A DNA stretch of 29,833 nucleotides, taken from the NCBI GenBank assembly GCA_902461565.1, contig CABPYL010000040.1, positions 1 through 29,833 on the forward strand. Direction: 5' to 3'. This stretch comes from an uncultured Porphyromonadaceae bacterium. Lineage in GTDB: Bacteria > Bacteroidota > Bacteroidia > Bacteroidales > Muribaculaceae. Positions 24,257 to 29,833 of the stretch are shown in pieces; position 1 is the first letter of the stretch, and each line of letters opens with the position of its first letter. The translations under genes were made by a program, and so were the position numbers. The notes beneath the pieces are model-generated. The model was given only the letters and a program-made list of their open reading frames with translations. It was not told the DNA's origin and ran no database searches.

Positions 24257-24811
24257 ATGAAACCTATCAATGTGAATTATCTCGGACAGACCCGCCTGTG
24301 GTGGCTCGTCCTTCTCATTGGCATTCTGTTAGTTCTCGGCGGTTTTGCATATTGGTTCTGGCCCGAAGCCGGCTACGCAATCGCCTCACAGATTTTCGGC
24401 TGGCTTCTTGTTCTTGCCGGCATCGTGCAGCTGTGTGTGGCTGCCGGACCCGACCACGCCAAAGGCTGGGGCTGGTGGATTGCAGGCGGCATAATCGATA
24501 TGTTCATCGGATTCATGCTTGTACGCAGCATCATTCTCTCCGAATTGGTATTCCCCTACTTCTTAGCCATCATCTTTATTTACTGGGGCATCGAAGCTTT
24601 CGTAGGTTCTGCCGCCGGACGCCATGCCAAATATTGGTGGCTTGGTATTATCAACGGCATTCTCCTTTGCCTCATAGGTTTCTTCTTCCTTGAAGCCGGC
24701 TGGGTAAGCAACATGATGATGGTATCGTTCCTCACTGCAATCGCTTTCATCTACTGGGGCTTCACCATCGCAATTGCCTCGTACGACATGAAACCTGTAC
24801 CGGAGAAATAA
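24257..24811 (+). CDS. HdeD-like (DUF308) membrane protein
   Basis: 184 residues, made almost entirely of six hydrophobic segments. The repeated pattern of short helices with conserved Gly (WWLVLLIGILLVLGGFAYWFWPE, WWIAGGIIDMFIGFML, KYWWLGIINGILLCLIGFFFLE) and paired FIYWG motifs identify the DUF308/HdeD family. HdeD of E. coli is linked to acid resistance at high cell density; whether this one has that role is unknown. A TATTTTGC sequence upstream (near 24202) is close to, but not, a consensus -7 box. A hairpin at 24861-24892 follows. The 60-residue gene at 24990 is its neighbour. Confidence 0.88.
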   Translation: MKPINVNYLGQTRLWWLVLLIGILLVLGGFAYWFWPEAGYAIASQIFGWLLVLAGIVQLCVAAGPDHAKGWGWWIAGGIIDMFIGFMLVRSIILSELVFPYFLAIIFIYWGIEAFVGSAAGRHAKYWWLGIINGILLCLIGFFFLEAGWVSNMMMVSFLTAIAFIYWGFTIAIASYDMKPVPEK

Positions 24812-24860
24812 TTTTCTCTAAACAGCTAATTGCTCCTGACCACTGATTCACGTAAAACTC

Positions 24861-24892
24861 GCCGCCTGTCCGGAAAGGAGAGGCGGCATTTC
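24861..24892 (+). terminator. Probable terminator after the HdeD-like gene
   Basis: GCCGCCT (24861-24867) pairs with AGGCGGC (24881-24887); pairing can continue inward past one mismatch (TCC with GGA). It is followed by ATTTCT, a weak T tract. Confidence 0.65.
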
Positions 24893-24928
24893 TATGCAGT
24901 GTATGCACTACTTTAACATTATGCGACA

Positions 24929-24954
24929 AAACAACTTGGTGCCTGCAGTTGTTT
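24929..24954. repeat. 8-bp inverted repeat upstream of the small membrane protein gene
   Basis: AAACAACT (24929-24936) and AGTTGTTT (24947-24954) with a 10-base spacer. It lies 35 bases before the ATG at 24990, where an operator or leader hairpin would sit. No consensus promoter is visible nearby. Confidence 0.4.
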
Positions 24955-24989
24955 GAATGATACTTACAAACACATAAACACATACAACT

Positions 24990-25172
24990 ATGGCACTTAT
25001 TAAAACAGACGAAGCCCGTGAGCTTCAGGATCTCCAGAAAGTAGAAACACTTATCAAACGTCGTCAGCGCCGCGAAAGATGCCACCACATCATCATCGGT
25101 GCACTCGGCGTTCTGCTGGTAGCCTCTGTAATTACAGGACATTGCTGCGGCCGCCATAAAGGACGCAGATAA
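24990..25172 (+). CDS. Small basic single-span membrane protein, hypothetical
   Basis: 60 residues; no family recognised. Residues 6-30 form a charged, probably helical cytoplasmic segment with a run of Arg and Lys (LIKRRQRRER). Residues about 33-50 (HIIIGALGVLLVASVITG) form one membrane helix, and the C-terminus is a short cysteine- and arginine-rich tail (HCCGRHKGRR). An ATG start, an uninterrupted frame with a well-defined membrane helix, an upstream inverted repeat and a 3' hairpin support a real gene. It sits between the HdeD-like gene and hpt and is separated from both by noncoding stretches. Confidence 0.65.
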   Translation: MALIKTDEARELQDLQKVETLIKRRQRRERCHHIIIGALGVLLVASVITGHCCGRHKGRR

Positions 25173-25177
25173 ATACT

Positions 25178-25222
25178 CCGGAATATCCGGAAGCTCTCGT
25201 CGGGTTCTCGTCGGGGCCTTCC
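25178..25222 (+). repeat. Short hairpin and 10-bp direct repeat after the small gene
   Basis: TCCGG and CCGGA around 25180-25192 can pair, and TCTCGTCGGG occurs twice, at 25195-25204 and 25206-25215. A longer-range GGAAG (25189-25193) with CTTCC (25218-25222) pairing is possible. It may be a weak 3' structure for the small gene; there is no good T tract. Confidence 0.35.
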
Positions 25223-25235
25223 CTGTAAACTTGTT

Positions 25236-25266
25236 TTTGAATGTTGCGAAAAAATGCTTAATTTTG
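25236..25266 (+). promoter_or_regulatory. Promoter of the hpt-adk-acyl-CoA synthetase operon
   Basis: TTTG at 25236-25239 and TAATTTTG at 25259-25266 are 19 bases apart, a full consensus match. The leader to the ATG at 25289 is about 19 bases. Confidence 0.82.
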
Positions 25267-25288
25267 CACAATTTATTTCACTTCAGCG

Positions 25289-25831
25289 ATGAAACAAGTT
25301 ACATTCGAAGGCCTCACATTCGAGCCTTATATACTTAGGAACCAGATTGATGCCCGCGTTGAAGAGCTGGGCAGGGAAATAGTGCGCGACTGCGCGGGCA
25401 AAAGACCTCTGTTTGTGTGCGTCCTCAACGGTGCCTTCCCCTTTGCCAGCGATCTTTTCCGCGCTGTGGAAGGAATCGACGCCGAAATAACATTCATTCG
25501 TCTCCAAAGCTACCAGGGAACCGAAAGTTCTGGTGTGGTTAAAGAAGTCTTGGGGCTGAAAGAAAACATTGAAGGGCGTACGTTAATAATCGTTGAAGAT
25601 ATAATCGATACCGGACGGACAATGCAGCGCCTTGTTGAGGATTTAAAGAAAAAGAACCCCGCACAAATTAAAATTGCGACACTTCTTTTCAAACCAGATG
25701 CCCTGCAGTGCACGATTAACCCCGATTACGTCGGATTCAACATTCCGTCCAAGTTTATAATCGGTTTCGGACTCGACCTTAACGGTCTCGCTCGCAACCT
25801 CAACGACATTTACGTTCTCAAAGAGAACTGA
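25289..25831 (+). CDS. hpt: Hypoxanthine phosphoribosyltransferase
   Basis: 180 residues. Purine salvage enzyme converting hypoxanthine (and often guanine) with PRPP to IMP or GMP. The PRPP-binding motif IIVEDIIDTGRT lies at 100-111, the first loop VLNGAF at 45-50, and the base-contacting region FKPDAL to FIIGFGLDLNGLARN at 134-170. Length and order match bacterial Hpt. It is the first gene of an operon: adk follows after 41 bases and no terminator intervenes. Confidence 0.93.
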   Translation: MKQVTFEGLTFEPYILRNQIDARVEELGREIVRDCAGKRPLFVCVLNGAFPFASDLFRAVEGIDAEITFIRLQSYQGTESSGVVKEVLGLKENIEGRTLIIVEDIIDTGRTMQRLVEDLKKKNPAQIKIATLLFKPDALQCTINPDYVGFNIPSKFIIGFGLDLNGLARNLNDIYVLKEN

Positions 25832-25872
25832 AAAAACGTCCCCCCTCATATCCAATAAAAACATATAACTAC

Positions 25873-26457
25873 ATGAACATCATTATCTTTGGGGCTCCGG
25901 GAAGCGGAAAAGGCACTCAGAGCGAGCGCCTTATCGAACGCTACGGACTACACCACATTTCTACAGGCGAAGTGCTGCGCGACCACATTGCACGTGGTAC
26001 CAAACTCGGCAAAGTGGCCGACCACTATATTTCCCAAGGCCTGCTCATCCCCGACGAGCTTATGATTGAGGTCCTTTCCGACCTATTTACACAAAATCCG
26101 GAGGCACTGAAAAAAGGTGTCATTTTTGATGGATTCCCGCGCACTGTCGCCCAAGCCGAGGCTCTGGCAAAAATGTTGGAAGAGTACAATACTAAAATAC
26201 ATGCCGTGGTAGGTCTTGAAGTTGACGAAGACGAGCTTGTTCGCCGCATGCTTGAACGCGGCAAGGCAAGCGGACGCTCCGACGACAACATTGATACAAT
26301 TACCAAACGGCTTTCGGTATACCATAAACAGACAGCTCCTCTGCGCGACTACTACAAAACCACCGGACATTACAAACCTATTGACGGAAACGGCTCTGTA
26401 GAAGATATCTTCAAAAATATCGCCCAGTCGCTCGAGCCACACAAAGACAAAGAATAA
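25873..26457 (+). CDS. adk: Adenylate kinase, short-LID form
   Basis: 194 residues. It interconverts ATP + AMP and 2 ADP. P-loop GAPGSGKGT at 7-15, AMP-binding STGEVLRDHI from 30, DGFPRT at 86-91, and RMLERGKASGRSDDN around 125-139. The LID region is short, with no zinc-finger cysteines, as in the short form common in Bacteroidetes and eukaryotic cytosol. Its TAA stop (26455-26457) shares one base with the ATG of the acyl-CoA synthetase gene, so translation of the two is probably coupled. Confidence 0.96.
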   Translation: MNIIIFGAPGSGKGTQSERLIERYGLHHISTGEVLRDHIARGTKLGKVADHYISQGLLIPDELMIEVLSDLFTQNPEALKKGVIFDGFPRTVAQAEALAKMLEEYNTKIHAVVGLEVDEDELVRRMLERGKASGRSDDNIDTITKRLSVYHKQTAPLRDYYKTTGHYKPIDGNGSVEDIFKNIAQSLEPHKDKE

Positions 26458-28199
26458 TGACATACGAATTCGAAGAACAGTATCGCAAAGCTCCGTACAA
26501 CGATCTTCTGCAAATATATCGGACCAGCTTCGCCGACAACTTTCCCCTGCCTGCCCTCACGGACTATACCGACGGTAAAACGATAAGCTATGGCGACATG
26601 GCAAGGCGCATTGCCCGGCTGCACCTGTTCTTCGAACTTGCCGGCGTTATGCCGGGCGACAAGATAGCCCTGCTTGGCAAAAATACTTCCAATTGGGTTA
26701 TCGCTTTCATGGCAACACTTACCTACGGTGCTGTGGTAGTCCCGGTACTGTCCGATTTCAATCCGGCCGACGCACAGCATATCATTGACCACTCCGATGC
26801 CGTAATGCTATTTGTTGCCGACAGCATCTTCCCCGGCCTCGATTTCGAAGCGATGCCACAGCTACGTGCAGTGATATCGCTGAGCACACGCACTGTCATA
26901 GCCGAACGGACACCGGCCCGTGCCGCTGGCAAACGCGGGCCGGTTACCCACAAATCGATGGTATCTACACTCACCCGCAATTTCCGCAAGCGTTATCCGA
27001 ACGGCTTTGCACCCGCCGACATACAGTATCCGCACATAGACGGCAACTCCACCGCAGTTCTGAACTACACCTCCGGTTCCACCGGCTTCTCGAAAGGCGT
27101 GATGCTATCTATGGATAATCTGCGCGGAAACGTTGTTTTCGGTATTCGCTCAAAGCTGCACTACCAGAGTTCGCGCGCACTGTCGTTCCTGCCGCTCGCA
27201 CACGCCTACGGCTGCGCTTTCGACATGCTCACCCCGCTTGCGGTAGGCAGCCACATAACACTGCTTGGCAAAACACCTACGCCGATGGTATTACTCCGCG
27301 CCATGCGTCAGGTAAGACCGTCGCTGATAATCTGCGTGCCACTTATCTTAGAAAAAATATACCGCAAGGTTGTGGTACCAATGATTACCAAGAAGCCTAT
27401 CAGATGGGTTCTGGCTGTTCCGATGCTGGAGAAAGCTGTATACAGTATCATACGCAACAAACTTGTGGACGCTTTTGGTGGTGCGTTCGAGGAAGTGATT
27501 GTAGGCGGTGCGGCGCTCAACTCCGAGGTAGAGGAATTCCTGTGCCGCATCAAATTCCCGTTCACCGTCGGCTTCGGCATGACGGAATGTGGCCCGCTGA
27601 TCAGCTATTCTCCCTGGCGCCGTTTCGAACCCGGCTCAGCAGGTCGTACCCTCAAGGGCATTATGGAATCGAAAATTTTAGTTGACGAAACGCTTCCGCG
27701 CACCGACAACGGATATGCCCAGGGAGAAATTCTTGTACGGGGTCTCAATGTTATGAAAGGCTATTACAAGAACCCCGAAGCCACAGAATCAGCACTCGAC
27801 GAAGACGGTTGGCTGCACACTGGCGACATGGGCTGGATAAGCGGTCCAAACAACCGCACGATCCACATCCGCGGACGATACAAGACAATGATTCTGAGCT
27901 CAAACGGACAGAACATCTATCCCGAGGAAATTGAATCGAAACTGAGCAACATGCCCTACGTGAACGAATGTCTCGTAATCGAACGCAACGGGCAGCTTGT
28001 GGCACTATGCCACCCCGACGAGGAGCAGGTAGCCCGCGACGGTCTTTCGCAGGAACAACTGCAAGAGGCGATGGAAGCAAACCTCAGAAGCCTCAACGGT
28101 ATCGTTGCGCCTTACGAACAGGTTCGTTCCATCGAAATTATGCCCGAGGAATTCGAAAAGACGCCTAAACGCTCTATCCGCCGATTCCTCTACAAATAA
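26457..28199 (+). CDS. AMP-binding acyl-CoA synthetase (long-chain fatty acid type)
   Basis: 580 residues, ANL superfamily. It activates a carboxylic acid with ATP to an acyl-adenylate, then transfers it to CoA, releasing AMP and PPi. Motifs: YTSGSTGFSKG at 204-214, GMTECGP at 374-380, WLHTGDMGW at 452-460, GRYKTMILSSNGQNIYPEE at 473-491 and the C-terminal lysine near 571 in TPKRSIRRFLY. The closest general type is long-chain acyl-CoA synthetase (FadD/AcsL-like), but the acid used cannot be read from sequence, and acyl-acyl-carrier-protein synthetase is possible. It overlaps adk by one base. A convergent terminator hairpin at 28221-28254 follows. Confidence 0.88.
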   Translation: MTYEFEEQYRKAPYNDLLQIYRTSFADNFPLPALTDYTDGKTISYGDMARRIARLHLFFELAGVMPGDKIALLGKNTSNWVIAFMATLTYGAVVVPVLSDFNPADAQHIIDHSDAVMLFVADSIFPGLDFEAMPQLRAVISLSTRTVIAERTPARAAGKRGPVTHKSMVSTLTRNFRKRYPNGFAPADIQYPHIDGNSTAVLNYTSGSTGFSKGVMLSMDNLRGNVVFGIRSKLHYQSSRALSFLPLAHAYGCAFDMLTPLAVGSHITLLGKTPTPMVLLRAMRQVRPSLIICVPLILEKIYRKVVVPMITKKPIRWVLAVPMLEKAVYSIIRNKLVDAFGGAFEEVIVGGAALNSEVEEFLCRIKFPFTVGFGMTECGPLISYSPWRRFEPGSAGRTLKGIMESKILVDETLPRTDNGYAQGEILVRGLNVMKGYYKNPEATESALDEDGWLHTGDMGWISGPNNRTIHIRGRYKTMILSSNGQNIYPEEIESKLSNMPYVNECLVIERNGQLVALCHPDEEQVARDGLSQEQLQEAMEANLRSLNGIVAPYEQVRSIEIMPEEFEKTPKRSIRRFLYK

Positions 28200-28220
28200 T
28201 CCTCAGAAACTCACAACAAA

Positions 28221-28254
28221 CGGGGTGTGAAACGCGATGGCGTACCACACCCCG
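28221..28254. terminator. Hairpin between convergent genes
   Basis: CGGGGTGTG (28221-28229) pairs with CACACCCCG (28246-28254), with a 16-base loop that has its own 3-bp stem. It lies between the acyl-CoA synthetase (+) and ClC (-) genes and could end both transcripts, but T tracts are weak on each side. Confidence 0.65.
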
Positions 28255-28269
28255 CCTGTTATATACATA

Positions 28270-29676
28270 TCAGTGCCTGGGAGCATCAGAAGATTTCTTC
28301 ACATCGAAGGGCTCAATCAGATTCTGAACTATATACTGCGACTGAAAGAAAGGCCGTTTGGAGAACAGTTTCACAATAGCGAAAGAAATCGATGCTGTGA
28401 GCGTTATAGGCAACAGCAAGTCAAGATTCTGCGTTATCTCGGTAGTGAGGAAAATAGCCATAAGAGGCGCGCGGATAACGCCGGACATAACGCCCGCCAT
28501 ACCCATCAGTGCAAAATTTGCTGTATTGAGCTCCGTATCGAAAAAATGATTAGATGTCATGGCAAAAAACATTCCGGCCATACATCCCGCAAACAGTGCA
28601 GGCGTAAAATTGCCGCTCACACCACCGCCATAATTTGTAGTTCCCACCGCCACTGCCTTTGCAAGCAGCAGCCCAACAAAAACAAGAAGTACAAGCGTTC
28701 TGTCGCTGCATATATCATAGAGCCAGCTCGGGTCGACAATTGATTTCACATCGCCGCCAAACACCCTGATCATGCACTCGAAACCCTCGCCGTAAAGCGC
28801 CGGGAAAAGAAAGACAAGCGCTGCAAGAGTAGCACCTGCCACAATGTTTTTCAGCCATACCTTGCCAATTTTGCCAAGAATACGCCCTATCCACTGCATT
28901 GTGTTGAAATAATATAGCGAATAGAAACCTATAAAAACGCCAAGCAAAAGAACCATAGGAATAATCGAGGGTTCGAAAAGCATATGCTGCGTAAATGACA
29001 CATCCGGAACATAGCCCGAAAGCGAAAACGACACCATAGCAGCCACAAGACATGTCATCATAAGCAAAACGACAGACAGTGTGGACATTTCCAGCTTAAG
29101 TACTTCCAAAGTATACAATGCGCCTCCGAGCGGGGCCTTATATATACCAGCAATAGCCGCACCGGCACCACAGCCGAAAAGAATCATAAGGAAGCGTGGC
29201 GAAACCTTGAATATCCGTCCCATCGTACTGCCGATAGCAGCTCCGGAATATGCGATTGGTCCCTCGGCACCCGCAGAACCACCGAAACCGATTGTCATGG
29301 AACACGCCAGAATAGGAGAATACATAAAGCGCGGCGCCAGCTTGAATTGCCCAGTCTGCACATCACGTATCAGTCTGTCGGTACCATGCGTAATATCGGC
29401 CTTAACCACGTATCGGGTATAAAAAGTCGTCAGAAGAAGTCCGGCAAGAGGAAAAAGTAATAGGCGATAATCGGCATTGTAATCGCGCACAGTACCGACA
29501 AGATAGTGAGATATCAAGCCTATGAATTCTTTTAGCAGAAAAGCACCGAGGCCTGCGAAAATACCTATCAGGAACGCTACAATAAATACAAACGAACCAT
29601 CCGGTATGTTCCGCAGGCGCCAATCACTCAGGCGCTCGATTAAACGCTTGAATTTAGAGCTGGACGAAGTAGGCAT
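28270..29676 (-). CDS. ClC-family chloride channel or antiporter, divergent
   Basis: 468 residues from the ATG at 29676; a TTG 57 bases upstream would extend it by 19 residues (CRGECFKIYAS...) and is less likely. The protein has the many membrane helices of ClC transporters and no C-terminal CBS domains. The gating-glutamate motif GAEGP is at 136-140 (Glu138), and SGNFTPALFAG matches the third anion-binding loop. However, the first selectivity loop, GSGIP in most relatives, reads HGTDR near 98. The position of E. coli ClC Glu203 is Val192 (in GALYTLEVLKLE), and the Tyr445 position is Leu (EITQNLDLLLP). It is likely involved in anion transport, but ion preference and coupling are uncertain. 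Confidence 0.88.
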   Translation of the reverse strand: MPTSSSSKFKRLIERLSDWRLRNIPDGSFVFIVAFLIGIFAGLGAFLLKEFIGLISHYLVGTVRDYNADYRLLLFPLAGLLLTTFYTRYVVKADITHGTDRLIRDVQTGQFKLAPRFMYSPILACSMTIGFGGSAGAEGPIAYSGAAIGSTMGRIFKVSPRFLMILFGCGAGAAIAGIYKAPLGGALYTLEVLKLEMSTLSVVLLMMTCLVAAMVSFSLSGYVPDVSFTQHMLFEPSIIPMVLLLGVFIGFYSLYYFNTMQWIGRILGKIGKVWLKNIVAGATLAALVFLFPALYGEGFECMIRVFGGDVKSIVDPSWLYDICSDRTLVLLVFVGLLLAKAVAVGTTNYGGGVSGNFTPALFAGCMAGMFFAMTSNHFFDTELNTANFALMGMAGVMSGVIRAPLMAIFLTTEITQNLDLLLPITLTASISFAIVKLFSKRPFFQSQYIVQNLIEPFDVKKSSDAPRH

Positions 29677-29778
29677 AATAGTTGAAACAGCGTCCAAAGA
29701 CGCATATATTTTAAAACATTCGCCCCTGCACAAAGTTCAAGACAGTTCTGCTATTGCAGCCTCTTGCGTAGCTGCAAC

Positions 29779-29811
29779 AAAAAAAGCTCCGGAGAGGGAT
29801 TCTCCGGAGCT
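29779..29811 (-). terminator. Terminator of a minus-strand transcript entering from the right (rRNA operon)
   Basis: Perfect 10-bp stem AGCTCCGGAG (29785-29794) and CTCCGGAGCT (29802-29811) with loop AGGGATT. On the minus strand it is followed by seven or more T (29785-29779). It lies directly after the putative 5S rRNA 3' end. Confidence 0.85.
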
Positions 29812-29833
29812 AAGGGGCGGTTACCTACTTTTC
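29812..29833 (-). rRNA. rrf: Putative 3' end of a 5S rRNA gene, cut by the window edge
   Basis: Read on the minus strand, the last 20 bases are GAAAAGTAGGTAACCGCCCC, which closely resembles the conserved 3' end of bacterial 5S rRNA (GAGAGTAGG...GCC). A strong rho-independent terminator follows immediately, as is usual at the end of an rRNA operon. Only about 20 bases are visible, so the call rests on a short match. Confidence 0.6.

Noticed and set aside
28237..28743. 168-residue plus-strand reading frame opposite the ClC gene
   Set aside because: It is antisense to conserved ClC helices and has no recognisable domain.
29677..29733. N-terminal extension of the ClC protein from a TTG codon
   Set aside because: The extra 19 residues are not ClC-like; the ATG at 29676 is preferred.
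1..29833. CRISPR array, tRNA genes or insertion sequence
   Set aside because: No repeat-spacer pattern, no tRNA cloverleaf in any gap and no transposase or terminal inverted repeats were seen. I could not run a tRNA or repeat search to exclude them formally.

Overview
The window looks like Bacteroidota chromosome, order Bacteroidales, most likely Muribaculaceae-like. Three things point there: repeated promoters of the TTTG-N19/20-TAnnTTTG type, almost no Shine-Dalgarno sequences, and families typical of the group (DUF3332 lipoprotein, Bacteroidetes-type PurM, a long secreted protein with a C-terminal sorting-like tail). The family-level placement is inference. I see no insertion sequence, phage, CRISPR array or tRNA. 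Every gap between genes is shorter than 300 bases.

Layout. (1) 1-5236: a phosphodiester-use locus. One exported glycerophosphodiester phosphodiesterase (GDPD) has its own promoter and terminator. It is followed by an apparent operon of a DeoR/GlpR-type regulator, an exported calcineurin-like phosphoesterase and two more exported GDPDs, ending at a strong terminator. (2) 5283-8029: envelope genes, namely an NlpC/P60 lipoprotein (+) converging on a DUF3332 lipoprotein and an MltF-like lytic transglycosylase (-). (3) 8086-13144 (-): purM, a CPA2 antiporter with tandem TrkA_C-like domains, an MgtC/SapB protein and a membrane-anchored coiled-coil protein, tightly packed and read from a promoter near 13200. 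(4) 13305-16063 (+): ispE, grpE and dnaJ, starting from a promoter divergent from the previous block. (5) 16293-19967 (+): a 1224-residue secreted multidomain protein flanked by terminators. (6) 20141-24169 (+): uvrB and a YgiQ-type radical SAM gene. (7) 24257-25172 (+): an HdeD-like membrane protein and a 60-residue membrane protein. (8) 25289-28199 (+): hpt, adk and an acyl-CoA synthetase, apparently one operon. (9) 28270-29676 (-): a divergent ClC channel or transporter. The right edge appears to cut into the 3' end of a 5S rRNA gene on the minus strand, followed by its terminator, so the window may end at an assembly break in an rRNA operon.

How the genes work together. Region 1 fits periplasmic cleavage of glycerophosphodiesters from deacylated phospholipids or teichoic-acid-like polymers, probably controlled by a sugar- or glycerol-phosphate-sensing regulator. 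In region 8, adenylate kinase would recycle the AMP made by the acyl-CoA synthetase whose start codon overlaps its stop codon. The least described items are the tandem GDPD locus, the coiled-coil/MgtC/antiporter operon, the divergent ClC and the 1224-residue surface protein. Most of the remainder is conserved housekeeping sequence.
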